Of a DNA stretch of 64,000 nt, positions 1 through 7,667 are shown piece after piece. The DNA comes from Blautia sp. Marseille-P3201T. GTDB taxonomy: Bacteria; Bacillota; Clostridia; Lachnospirales; Lachnospiraceae. The notes below the pieces were generated by a model. It was not told where the DNA came from, ran no database searches, and saw nothing but the letters and a program-made list of their open reading frames with translations. Position numbers and translations under genes: made by a program. The stretch spans positions 1-64,000 of the forward strand of contig NZ_LT635470.1 of the NCBI RefSeq assembly GCF_900120295.1, given 5' to 3'. Each line of letters starts with the position of its first letter. The first letter of the stretch is position 1.

Positions 1-122
1 TCAAGATGAGATATCCCATTCGAAAGAAGTAAGACCCCTTGAAGACGACGAGGTAGATAGGGCAGAGGTGGAAGTGCAGCAATGTATGGAGCTGACTGCT
101 ACTAATCGGTCGAGGGCTTGAC
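1..122 (+). rRNA. 23S ribosomal RNA, 3' end (partial)
   Basis: The first ~122 bases match the conserved 3' end of bacterial 23S rRNA, including the run GACTGCTACTAATCGGTCGA and the closing GGGCTTGACC. The gene is cut by the window start, so only the last ~120 nt are visible. The exact 3' terminus is inferred from the conserved end and could be a few bases off. An antisense reading frame over this stretch is not a gene. Confidence 0.95.
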
Positions 123-332
123 CTAATCGTTTAGGAAGCGGCGGGGGAAGACAGGAGCTTAAGGAATGTTTACATTCCATGAAGCGGAAGTCAGACCGAA
201 GCCATTTGCGAAGCAAAGGACACGAAATAAGCGAAGCTTATGAGTGACGGTTGCTAAGCGGACTAAGCAGAACGGCAGTTGGAAAGTTTCGTTTTATATA
301 TGTAGTTTTGAAGGTATATATCAATTTTATAT
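122..332 (+). other. rRNA operon trailer with short hairpins, no 5S gene
   Basis: The spacer between 23S and tRNA-Trp shows no recognisable 5S rRNA. It holds four short inverted repeats: CCTAA/TTAGG (122-135), GGAATG/CATTCC with TTTA loop (163-178), TTTGC-GAA-GCAAA (205-217) and ATAAGC-GAA-GCTTAT (227-241). The last two contain GCGAAGC, known in DNA chemistry as an unusually stable mini-hairpin. They may be processing or pausing structures of the rRNA precursor; that role is inference. Confidence 0.5.
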
Positions 333-403
333 AGGGGATTAGTTCAATGGTAGAGCACCGGTCTCCAAAACCGTCGATGGGGGTTCGAATCCCTCATCCC
401 CTG
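333..403 (+). tRNA. tRNA-Trp (anticodon CCA)
   Basis: A complete cloverleaf can be drawn. The acceptor stem is AGGGGAT (333-339) with ATCCCCT (396-402), discriminator G403. The anticodon loop is CTCCAAA (363-369), giving CCA at 365-367, and the T arm carries GGTTCGAAT. The 3' CCA is not encoded. The outermost anticodon-stem pair (358/374) is a C-U mismatch; the other four pairs are intact. It lies about 210 nt after the 23S rRNA and is followed by an intrinsic terminator, so it is probably the last gene of the rRNA operon. Confidence 0.97.
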
Positions 404-408
404 CTTTA

Positions 409-437
409 AAAACTCCAGTATTTGCTGGAGTTTTTTT
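409..437 (+). terminator. intrinsic terminator after tRNA-Trp
   Basis: Inverted repeat AACTCCAG / CTGGAGTT with loop TATTTG, followed by seven T residues. It closes the rRNA/tRNA transcription unit. Confidence 0.9.
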
Positions 438-498
438 GTATTCTCAATTTTAGGGTAATTAAAAAGTAATCACAATAATAGGTACTTTAAGTTTAAAG

Positions 499-546
499 CA
501 AAAAGCTGCCACGGGGAATATATTGAGATATATTTTCTGTGACAGC
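499..546 (-). terminator. intrinsic terminator of the MoxR-DUF58-transglutaminase operon
   Basis: Read on the minus strand, GCTGTCAC pairs with GTGGCAGC (one G-U pair), with an inner ATATA/TATAT extension, and is followed by TTTTT. It lies about 25 bp beyond the stop codon of the last operon gene. Confidence 0.7.
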
Positions 547-568
547 CATTTTTATAGAAATGAGATTG

Positions 569-2917
569 CTATAAAACCTTTATAAACTTATAATAGAAAT
601 ATTTTGTTTTGGGCAGTTTCTTAAGAAAAGCTTTTTGTGATTTACGATAAGCAAAACGCAGTGTGCGGATTTGCTGCTTTGTAGGCTTTTTATTTCCAAA
701 ATATATTTCTTCTGCTTCGTTGCATAGTTTTTCAAAGGAATTTTGTTTTTCCTCAGGAAGTTGTTTCGTGAATTTTTGCTTCCAGTCATAAGCAGCTAAA
801 TCTTTTTCAGAAATTTTAAATTCTGCTTGCCATAGTTTTAAAAGATTTTGATAAAGCAGAAAATAACTTTTTGTGCGGCTATGGACAAAGTAGCCTATTC
901 TTTTTTTGTACAAAATTTGATAGCGCAAAACGAATAGCAATAGGAGAATACAAAATCCCAGCAAAAATTTGAAAATAAACAGATAATTCTTTTTTTCAGG
1001 TTTATTTTGCTTTTGTGCTTTGGTTTCAGAAGGTTTTTCAGTTTCTGAATTCGTATTTTTCTCCTGAGAGTCAGGTTTGGTTGTCTCAGGATTTTCCGAA
1101 GACGGTGGAACTTCTGTATTCGGAATGCTGTTTTCTGGTGTATTTGTAGAAATATTTGTGTTTTCATTAACAGAGCTGGGAGGAGTGACCTCCACCGGAA
1201 CCCAGATACCGTTTCCAATATAAACTTCCGTCCATGCATGGGCGGAACTGTCTTTCACATTACAAGTAAAAGTTTTGCTATCTTTCTTAGTAAAGTCTTC
1301 AGGTTGTGCCACATAACCGGTGACATATCTGGCTGGAATTCCATACATCCGAAATAATAAAGTACCTGCGGTAGCAAAATGTACGCAAAATCCCCGGTGT
1401 TGTTCATATAAAAATTCATATAAAAAGTTGCTGTCTGAAGATACCGGTGCAAGAGAAAGGCTGTACGATGCCTTAGATTTTAGAAAATTTTGTATTTCTT
1501 CTGCGGCCTCTTGGATAGTATCGAAGTCAGGATTGTCACTTATATTAGTGTAAACAGGAAATCCCGAAAGGTCAATTTTTAATCTGGAAGAAATTTCTGA
1601 GTCGTCATCCATGTATTTCTGTCGTACATAATTTCCATAGTTTTTATTCAAAGATTGGTATTTCTTTGGCACACCACTTTCGGAAGTAAAAAGTAAGGAT
1701 GCTGATGTAAGAGAAAGTGGATAATAGGAAAGCTTATGAGGCATAGAAAATTTACTTTCTATTGCATAGGTATCATCAAAAATAGTATTTTTTGATAGTT
1801 TTACACCATAAGGAAAATAGGTAAATTTCTGTGCAAATTTAGGCACCACAGAAAGGGATGTAATTTTATCAGGTGCGTTTTCTTTTCCCATTGTGTAAGG
1901 CAGAGAAAAGAAATTTTGGAGTTCATCATCTGAAAGTCGGTTCTTTTCATAAAAGCTGTCCCACGAGTCTGAAGCTGGTGCGCTCCATACAGCATCATCA
2001 TAATCCTGTCCGACAAATCCTCGTAAATACAAGGGAGAAGAAGGTTTTTCCTTACATGTTATTTCAAACATGGTCTGCCTGCTATATACCGGCGCTCGGT
2101 TACTTAAAGTCAGCTGTTTATTAGAACTCTCCTGTTCAAAAGAAAAAAACGGTTTCGAAGAGGAACTTTTTGTATTTTGGGATTGTGGTAAAAAAGTTTT
2201 ACTAAAATTGTCAGTGAACTCGTTGACTGTCTTGTGAACCGCATGGTTGTATTTAAAAACTTCAGGAGCAAAATGCGGAACAAGAAATCGGATACACATA
2301 AAATAAAGTCCTAAGGCAAGAACAAGAGCTATGGGTTTTGTCGAGTACCAGAAAAGGCAGGCACCGATTATACATCCTATGGATAAATAGGATGGGGAAA
2401 CACCCAAGAAAAAGTTCAAAAAAACAGGAAGACTTAATAATACAAAAAACAGAAAAGATTTTTTATATTGCAGCAACAGCGAAAGCAGGAGTAAAAAAAG
2501 ATAAGTGACTGCAAGAAAAAGGAAATTCAAATCTATTTTTTTTACAGTTGTTGCAGAGGCATTTAAATATTCCTCCTGAAAAAGTATCTGAAGCCTGTGT
2601 AAAAAGGAATTTCCCTGTGTAAAAAAGCGTTTTCTGTATAAATAAAGAGTAAAGACATAAGGAAGTACAGAGGCAAGAAAACGTACAGGAAGTTTTTTGA
2701 TTTTTTGTAAAATCGTTAAAAAGAAGGAAAACAATCCAAGTATTAGTATAATTTTGTAATTCAAAGCAGCAGAAGAAATCATGAGTAAAAGACTGGAATA
2801 AATACCCAAAGCAAAAGTAAAAAGGGTAAAAAAGGAATAAAAAGAAGAAGGTACACCGACTGCGTGTTTTTCTTTTGGTATAATTATGGAAATAGAAGGC
2901 TTGTCTTTCTTTTTCAT
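569..2917 (-). CDS. membrane-anchored transglutaminase-like protein (TgpA type)
   Basis: A 782-residue protein with several N-terminal membrane segments (about residues 25-215), an extracytoplasmic region, a transglutaminase-like core, a Ser/Thr/Glu/Pro-rich linker (about 580-645), another membrane segment (about 650-670) and a cytoplasmic tail resembling DUF4129. Core motifs are GFCVHFA (Cys ~511), AHAW (His ~560) and WVPVEVTP (Glu ~576). The third position is Glu rather than the usual Asp of the Cys-His-Asp triad. The start at 2917 is chosen because AAAGGAGA precedes it; an upstream in-frame ATG at 2980 would overlap the preceding gene. It is the last gene of a MoxR-DUF58-transglutaminase operon, a common trio of uncertain role, probably in processing or assembly of secreted or membrane proteins. 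Confidence 0.88.
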   Translation of the reverse strand: MKKKDKPSISIIIPKEKHAVGVPSSFYSFFTLFTFALGIYSSLLLMISSAALNYKIILILGLFSFFLTILQKIKKLPVRFLASVLPYVFTLYLYRKRFFTQGNSFLHRLQILFQEEYLNASATTVKKIDLNFLFLAVTYLFLLLLSLLLQYKKSFLFFVLLSLPVFLNFFLGVSPSYLSIGCIIGACLFWYSTKPIALVLALGLYFMCIRFLVPHFAPEVFKYNHAVHKTVNEFTDNFSKTFLPQSQNTKSSSSKPFFSFEQESSNKQLTLSNRAPVYSRQTMFEITCKEKPSSPLYLRGFVGQDYDDAVWSAPASDSWDSFYEKNRLSDDELQNFFSLPYTMGKENAPDKITSLSVVPKFAQKFTYFPYGVKLSKNTIFDDTYAIESKFSMPHKLSYYPLSLTSASLLFTSESGVPKKYQSLNKNYGNYVRQKYMDDDSEISSRLKIDLSGFPVYTNISDNPDFDTIQEAAEEIQNFLKSKASYSLSLAPVSSDSNFLYEFLYEQHRGFCVHFATAGTLLFRMYGIPARYVTGYVAQPEDFTKKDSKTFTCNVKDSSAHAWTEVYIGNGIWVPVEVTPPSSVNENTNISTNTPENSIPNTEVPPSSENPETTKPDSQEKNTNSETEKPSETKAQKQNKPEKKNYLFIFKFLLGFCILLLLFVLRYQILYKKRIGYFVHSRTKSYFLLYQNLLKLWQAEFKISEKDLAAYDWKQKFTKQLPEEKQNSFEKLCNEAEEIYFGNKKPTKQQIRTLRFAYRKSQKAFLKKLPKTKYFYYKFIKVL

Positions 2918-2928
2918 GAGTATCTCCT

Positions 2929-4029
2929 TTATAAAATAAGTGTGTTGTTTTTCAAAGCTTCCGAAGTGTTGCCGGAACAATCTAAAAGAAGCTGTTGATT
3001 TTGATAAATCTGTAAATCTGTATTTAAGAGAAAGGTTGTAAAATAAGTATCACAAGGATAGGTGCAGGAATACAGAGAATACAGGTTTTCTTTTGAAGCT
3101 GTAAGGGTTTCATACAGTAATTGATGCAAAAAAGAAAGGTAATCTTCTTCATTTCGAATGGGGATACGAAGAAGGGCATGTTCTTTTTCGTTATACCATA
3201 CAATAAAATGGTTGCAGCCGTAATAGAGGAAAGAGTAAGAAAGAGAGGCTGCATATTGCAAAAAAGTACTGTATTGCGAAGGAGAGGCCTTTTTATCGGA
3301 CTTTCCTTTCTCTAAGAAAAGAAGTATAGGGAAGCCCTTTGGTCTGCCGGTTTCTTTTACTAATAACTGGTCTGTACGTGCACTGAGCTTCCAGTGAATT
3401 TGTCTTAGCTTGTCGCCGGGAAGAAATTCCCGTATATCGCTTGTGTGGTAAGAGCCTGCACCGGAAACAATTTCCTCAAATCCGTCACATTCTGCTGAAA
3501 AAAATCGTATTCCTTCACTTAGTTGTATAGGAATTACAAAAGGGGAAGGATAAAAAAGAATATCAGACTTTGCTTTACAAGCCACGGATAGACTCAGCAG
3601 GTGTGTAAAACTGTATATTCGGACCTTATTCGTCTGTAAATGAAATTTCCCATAGTAATCATTGGCAATATTGCCTGATAGAACACTGGTTTTTCTCGCA
3701 TTTAGGGAAAAGCAGTAATCAGGCAGGGAAATTTTATTTTGAAAAGCATCTGTAAAATGCCATTTCAGCCGAATATAAGGCATGGGAAAAACTCCGGTAT
3801 TTTGTGCCTGTAAATGAAATTCTAAAAGCTTGTTTGATTCGTTGTCGTTAATGATAATGTCAGGCAATTCAACTTTTAAATGTCTGCGGCTGTATAGTAA
3901 AATCATAAGCTCCAGTATCCAGTCTATAAAAAGAAAGAGAAACAGAGCACAGGCAGCTGTACTTTGATATAAAATTGCAAGATAAAGACATAGAAGAAGC
4001 AGTAAAAAAGTTATGAGATTAAAAACCAT
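2929..4029 (-). CDS. DUF58 domain-containing protein
   Basis: A 366-residue protein with two N-terminal hydrophobic segments (about 4-46) followed by a beta-rich region and the DUF58 signature DIREFLPGDKLRQIHW with SAR (about 198-218). DUF58 proteins have a von Willebrand A-like fold and are nearly always encoded beside MoxR ATPases, which are thought to act on them as chaperone-like partners. Here it sits 22 bp after the MoxR gene and 11 bp before the transglutaminase, clearly one operon. The biochemical function is unknown. Confidence 0.9.
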   Translation of the reverse strand: MVFNLITFLLLLLCLYLAILYQSTAACALFLFLFIDWILELMILLYSRRHLKVELPDIIINDNESNKLLEFHLQAQNTGVFPMPYIRLKWHFTDAFQNKISLPDYCFSLNARKTSVLSGNIANDYYGKFHLQTNKVRIYSFTHLLSLSVACKAKSDILFYPSPFVIPIQLSEGIRFFSAECDGFEEIVSGAGSYHTSDIREFLPGDKLRQIHWKLSARTDQLLVKETGRPKGFPILLFLEKGKSDKKASPSQYSTFLQYAASLSYSFLYYGCNHFIVWYNEKEHALLRIPIRNEEDYLSFLHQLLYETLTASKENLYSLYSCTYPCDTYFTTFLLNTDLQIYQNQQLLLDCSGNTSEALKNNTLIL

Positions 4030-4051
4030 AAAACATCCTTTCTTGTAGACT

Positions 4052-5002
4052 TTAATGTCTGCTTCGCACAGACGGAGAAGGTGTGGCAGCTAAAATTTCT
4101 TTTAAAATAGAGTAGGCAGACACTTTGCTTATGCGGGCTTTTGAGCTGATAAGAATACGATGTGTACAAACATCACAGAAAACGCTGTGCACATCCTCCG
4201 GACGTACATAATTAAATCCGTGTAAAAAGGCTCTTGCCTGAGCCATTCGTGTCAGAGCCAGAGTACCTCTTGGGCTTACACCCAGTTCAATTAAGTGATG
4301 ATTTCGTGTGGCGTGAATAAGAGCCACGATATATTCATAGATAACATCGTGAATAAAAATATTTTGACATTCTTTTTGTAACTGTATCAGTTGTCTGGCA
4401 TTTAAAACAGGTTGTACGGTCTCAATGGTATTTTCTGCCAATCTGCCTTTTAAAATAGAAATTTCTTCGTTTTGTTCCGGATAACCGATTTGCAGACAAA
4501 TGCTGAAGCGGTCCATCTGAGATTGGGGAAGAAGTTGAGTTCCGGCAGAGCCGGCAGGATTTTGTGTAGCCATTACAATAAATGGCTTTGGCACAGGATG
4601 TGTAGCTCCGTCAACGCTGACTTGCCCCTCTTCCATAACCTCTAAAAGGGCAGACTGTGTTTTGGGAGAGGTACGGTTGATTTCGTCTCCCAAAAATAAG
4701 TTGCACATCACTGCTCCGGGCTGATAATAAAATTCATTTGTTTCCTTTCGATACATGGTAAATCCTGTTAAATCAGCGGGAAGAACATCCGGTGTAAAGG
4801 TTAAACGGTTTTCTTTTAAATTTAGTGCTTTGGCAAAAGCAAGAGCCATGGTAGTTTTTCCTACACCAGGAACATCTTCAAGCAAAATATGCCCGTTGCT
4901 TAAAATAGCCATCATGATTTTTTCAATACATTTATCTTTTCCGATTACGGCTTTTTGCACTTCCTGAATGACTTTATATGCAAGAGTAGTATTGGTGTCC
5001 AT
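4052..5002 (-). CDS. MoxR family AAA+ ATPase
   Basis: A 316-residue single-domain AAA+ ATPase. Walker A is GVGKTT (about 46-51), Walker B/sensor region is LFLGDEINR (about 102-110), followed by the MoxR-typical SPKTQSALLEVMEE. The C-terminal lid contains SPRGTLALTRMAQARAFLHG. MoxR ATPases are chaperone-like enzymes helping assemble or activate partner protein complexes. It is the first gene of the operon, with AGGAGG seven bases before the ATG and a good promoter upstream. Confidence 0.93.
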   Translation of the reverse strand: MDTNTTLAYKVIQEVQKAVIGKDKCIEKIMMAILSNGHILLEDVPGVGKTTMALAFAKALNLKENRLTFTPDVLPADLTGFTMYRKETNEFYYQPGAVMCNLFLGDEINRTSPKTQSALLEVMEEGQVSVDGATHPVPKPFIVMATQNPAGSAGTQLLPQSQMDRFSICLQIGYPEQNEEISILKGRLAENTIETVQPVLNARQLIQLQKECQNIFIHDVIYEYIVALIHATRNHHLIELGVSPRGTLALTRMAQARAFLHGFNYVRPEDVHSVFCDVCTHRILISSKARISKVSAYSILKEILAATPSPSVRSRH

Positions 5003-5031
5003 AAAAAATCCTCCTGTATGAAATATATAAA

Positions 5032-5060
5032 ATTATACCATAATCTTGTGAAATAGTCAG
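5032..5060 (-). promoter_or_regulatory. sigma-A type promoter for the MoxR operon
   Basis: On the minus strand CTGACT (complement of 5055-5060) and TATAAT (complement of 5032-5037) are separated by 17 bp, about 30 bp before the MoxR start codon. The -10 matches consensus fully and the -35 matches 4 of 6. Confidence 0.65.
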
Positions 5061-5258
5061 TCTATTTATAAATAAAATGAGAGAAGCAGATGTATATCCG
5101 GGGGATGGGGTTACAGGATGGGGGAAAAATGGAAAAAATAAAGATGGAAAGAGTTCTGTAAAAAGCAGGAAAATACAACCCCTACTCCGGCTTGTGGACG
5201 GTAATGGATATCTATATAATTGAAAACAACATGAAAAGAAAGATGAGGAAAGAAAAAG

Positions 5259-5795
5259 ATGAAAGAAAATCAAGTAAAAAAATTAGTGATGGCAGCGATG
5301 TGCGTAGCTCTTGGAATTATTCTTCCAATGGCTTTTCATACTATTCAAAATGCAGGCAGTATTTTTCTGCCCATGCACATTCCGGTGTTAATTTGCGGGC
5401 TTTTGTGTGGATGGCAATATGGGTTGATTTGTGGATTTTTAACACCTGTTTTGTCAAGTCTTTTTACAGGAATGCCACCGGCAGCAATTTTACCGGCAAT
5501 GGTCTGTGAGCTGGCAGTTTACGGAGTGTTAACAGGTATTTGTATTAAATTTATTCACACAGGAAAGCAGATTATAAATGTATATATTTCTTTGATTATC
5601 GCAATGATAGCAGGAAGAATTGTCAGCGGAATTTTAAAAGCGCTTATTTTTAATGTGGGACAGTATAGCTTTAAAATTTTTATAACATCCAGTTTTGTTA
5701 CTTGCCTCCCGGGAATTATTGTTCAGTTGATTTTTGTTCCGGTTCTTGTCTTTGCATTGCAAAAGTCAGGGGTAGTAGGTAGAGAAAGGGCATAA
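5259..5795 (+). CDS. ECF transporter S component
   Basis: A 178-residue integral membrane protein with five to six hydrophobic segments. The pattern LPMHIPVLICGLLCGWQYGL followed by a Pro-rich turn (TGMPPAAILPAM) is typical of substrate-binding S components of energy-coupling factor vitamin/metabolite importers, which share a common ECF ATPase/T-component module encoded elsewhere. GAGGAAAG precedes the start. The substrate cannot be told from sequence. No known riboswitch could be recognised upstream. The next gene, a methyltransferase, follows after five bases and is probably co-transcribed, hinting at a linked substrate. Confidence 0.85.
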   Translation: MKENQVKKLVMAAMCVALGIILPMAFHTIQNAGSIFLPMHIPVLICGLLCGWQYGLICGFLTPVLSSLFTGMPPAAILPAMVCELAVYGVLTGICIKFIHTGKQIINVYISLIIAMIAGRIVSGILKALIFNVGQYSFKIFITSSFVTCLPGIIVQLIFVPVLVFALQKSGVVGRERA

Positions 5796-5800
5796 TATTT

Positions 5801-6379
5801 ATGGATATAAAAAGTTATTTTAATAAGATGGCAGATAATTGGGATGAAGATATTTTACCCATAGATGAAATCAGAAGGTGTATTGTATTTTTAAGCGGTA
5901 TAAAAGAACATACGCATATTTTGGATGTTGCTTGTGGTACAGGAGCTATGTTTGCGGCTTTACAGGAGAAAAATCCAGAGCATGTAACAGCAGTTGACAT
6001 ATCGGAAAAGATGGTGGAAATTGCTAACAATAAAGTGAAAGACAATCCTTTATTTGATGTAAGATGTGGTGATTTTTTTGAAATAGAAGATGAGAAATAT
6101 GATTGTATTATGATTTATAACGCATATCCTCATTTTATAGATAAAGAAAAGTTGGTCGCAAAAGTGTCACAATTATTAACGCCAGATGGGAGATTTGTTG
6201 TGGCGCACGGAGCAGGGAAAGAAATAATTAATTTACATCATTCAAATGTGCCAAAAGAGATTACTTCGCATCTATTATCAGCAGAGGAAGAAAGTAAATA
6301 CTGGAAAAAATATTTTAATATAGATATTTTAATTGATATACAGGAATTTTATATGTTTTCAGGTACTCTTGCACTTTAA
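5801..6379 (+). CDS. class I SAM-dependent methyltransferase
   Basis: A 192-residue protein with the Rossmann-type SAM-binding motif ILDVACGTGAM (about 43-53), an acidic motif II (VTAVDIS) and a CGDFFE region (about 86-91). It resembles small UbiE/Methyltransf_25-like enzymes. The methyl acceptor is unknown. It follows the ECF S component by five bases, so the two likely act on related cofactors or nutrients; this is inference. Confidence 0.85.
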   Translation: MDIKSYFNKMADNWDEDILPIDEIRRCIVFLSGIKEHTHILDVACGTGAMFAALQEKNPEHVTAVDISEKMVEIANNKVKDNPLFDVRCGDFFEIEDEKYDCIMIYNAYPHFIDKEKLVAKVSQLLTPDGRFVVAHGAGKEIINLHHSNVPKEITSHLLSAEEESKYWKKYFNIDILIDIQEFYMFSGTLAL

Positions 6380-6393
6380 AATACTAAAATTTA

Positions 6394-6422
6394 TTGACAA
6401 ATAAAAAAAACAGTTATATGAT
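6394..6422 (+). promoter_or_regulatory. promoter of the aroF leader transcript
   Basis: A perfect -35 TTGACA (6394-6399) and -10 TATGAT (6417-6422) with 17-bp spacing. It lies about 35 bp before the leader peptide start, giving a leader transcript of roughly 210 nt before the DAHP synthase start codon. Confidence 0.8.
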
Positions 6423-6455
6423 AAATATAATTTTTAGAAAGAAAAGGAAAATGTG

Positions 6456-6572
6456 ATGATGAAGCAGAAGAAAATTGATACAAATAAAAAGTATTATTTT
6501 TCTTACCTGGGCTATTTTTATAGTGCGGGTATTTTCTGCTGTAATAAACATTTAGAGTTGCAATCATTTTAG
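6456..6572 (+). CDS. Tyr/Phe-rich leader peptide of the DAHP synthase attenuator
   Basis: A 38-codon open frame starting with two ATGs (6456, 6459), preceded by AAAAGGAAAA and ending at TAG 6570-6572. Residues 13-22 read YYFSYLGYFY, i.e. five Tyr and two Phe among ten codons (6492-6521). This is the classic arrangement of an amino-acid-biosynthesis leader peptide: ribosomes stall at Tyr/Phe codons when charged tRNA is scarce. The frame lies between a strong promoter and an intrinsic terminator directly upstream of DAHP synthase. The frame is read directly; the function is inferred from position, composition and RNA pairing. Confidence 0.8.
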   Translation: MMKQKKIDTNKKYYFSYLGYFYSAGIFCCNKHLELQSF

Positions 6573-6623
6573 TAAGTGATGAAGCGCCGGTGTTTGCATA
6601 CAGCAGACATCGGCTTTTTATTT
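6535..6623 (+). promoter_or_regulatory. transcription attenuator upstream of aroF
   Basis: The terminator is a 12-bp stem, GCCGGTGTTTGC (6586-6597) with GCAGACATCGGC (6603-6614), loop ATACA, followed by TTTTTATTT. A competing antiterminator exists: TCTGCTGTA (6535-6543, within the leader peptide codons) is exactly complementary to TACAGCAGA (6599-6607), which spans the terminator loop and its 3' arm. A ribosome stalled at the Tyr/Phe codons (6492-6521) would leave 6535-6543 free to pair and break the terminator. A ribosome reaching the stop codon would cover it and allow termination. Confidence 0.78.
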
Positions 6624-6640
6624 CGGAGGAGGAAAAGACT

Positions 6641-7651
6641 ATGATTTTAGTATTAAAAAAAGGAGCAGATGAAAATAAGGTGGAAAGCTTGAAGCAGCAG
6701 CTGAAAGATATGGGATTAGGACTCCATTTATCAGATGGAGCCAATGCTTCCCTAATTGGATTGATTGGAGATACAACAGAAATTGACGCAGAATGGTTAG
6801 GAGCTTTAGAAGTTGTAGAGTCTGTTAAGAGAATTAAAGAACCATATAAGAAAGCAAATAAAGATATGCACCCTAATGATACAGTCATTGATGTGGCTGG
6901 AAGAAAAATTGGCGGGGGACATTTTCAGGTAATTGCAGGACCGTGTTCTATTGAAAGCAGAGAGCAGATGACAGAAGTTGCCAAGGATGTAAAAATGGCA
7001 GGTGCAGGATTGCTAAGAGGAGGAGCTTTTAAACCCAGAACTTCTCCCTACTCTTTTCAGGGACTTGAAAATGAAGGACTGCAAATGCTTTTAGAAGCTA
7101 AGAAAGCAACAGGGCTTCCGATTGTAACAGAGATTATGAGTGCTGAACATCTTCCATTATTTGAAGATGTAGATGTTATTCAGGTAGGAACAAGAAATAT
7201 GCAGAATTTTCAGCTGTTAAAAGAGCTGGGAAAAGTAGATAAACCAATTTTGTTAAAAAGAGGTATGGCAAATACATTAGAGGAGCTCTTGATGAGTGCA
7301 GAATATATTATGGCAGGGGGAAATGAAAAAGTTATTCTCTGCGAGAGAGGTATTCGTACATTTGAGACTTCTATGAGAAATACCTTAGATATTTCAGCCA
7401 TTCCTATGCTGAAATCAAAAACACATCTTCCCGTAATTGTAGATCCAAGTCATGCAGCAGGTATTCGTTTTATGGTAGAGCCTCTTACTATGGCTGCTAT
7501 TGCTGCAGGAGCAGATGGAGTAATGATTGAGGTGCATAATAATCCGGAAAAAGCACTTTGTGACGGAAAGCAGTCTTTGACACCAAAGAGCTTTGAAGAG
7601 TTGATGAAAAAAGTCAGAAGAACAACAGAATTTTTCCAAAAAGAGATGTAA
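6641..7651 (+). CDS. aroF: 3-deoxy-7-phosphoheptulonate (DAHP) synthase, type I-beta
   Basis: Condenses phosphoenolpyruvate and erythrose 4-phosphate, the first step of the shikimate pathway. The 336-residue protein has an N-terminal ferredoxin-like/ACT-type domain (about 1-68) and a TIM-barrel synthase domain with QVIAGPCSIESREQ, LRGGAFKPRTSPYSFQG and IVDPSHAAG. This architecture is that of the Thermotoga type I-beta enzyme, where the N-terminal domain binds aromatic amino acids. The start at 6641 follows GGAGGAGG by eight bases. Transcription is probably controlled by the Tyr/Phe leader attenuator just upstream. Confidence 0.95.
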   Translation: MILVLKKGADENKVESLKQQLKDMGLGLHLSDGANASLIGLIGDTTEIDAEWLGALEVVESVKRIKEPYKKANKDMHPNDTVIDVAGRKIGGGHFQVIAGPCSIESREQMTEVAKDVKMAGAGLLRGGAFKPRTSPYSFQGLENEGLQMLLEAKKATGLPIVTEIMSAEHLPLFEDVDVIQVGTRNMQNFQLLKELGKVDKPILLKRGMANTLEELLMSAEYIMAGGNEKVILCERGIRTFETSMRNTLDISAIPMLKSKTHLPVIVDPSHAAGIRFMVEPLTMAAIAAGADGVMIEVHNNPEKALCDGKQSLTPKSFEELMKKVRRTTEFFQKEM

Positions 7652-7667
7652 TGCAGGAGGACTGAGA

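Noticed and set aside
1-216. Open frame on the minus strand at the window start
   Set aside because: Antisense to 23S rRNA and its trailer.
5003-5258. Vitamin riboswitch upstream of the ECF S component
   Set aside because: I looked for the common conserved cores (for example preQ1, TPP, folate classes) and could not recognise any. The stretch holds the divergent MoxR promoter and A-rich leader only.
6423-6640. T-box riboswitch upstream of aroF
   Set aside because: No T-box sequence (AGGGTGGNACCGCG-like) or specifier-loop architecture is visible; the leader-peptide model explains the region better.
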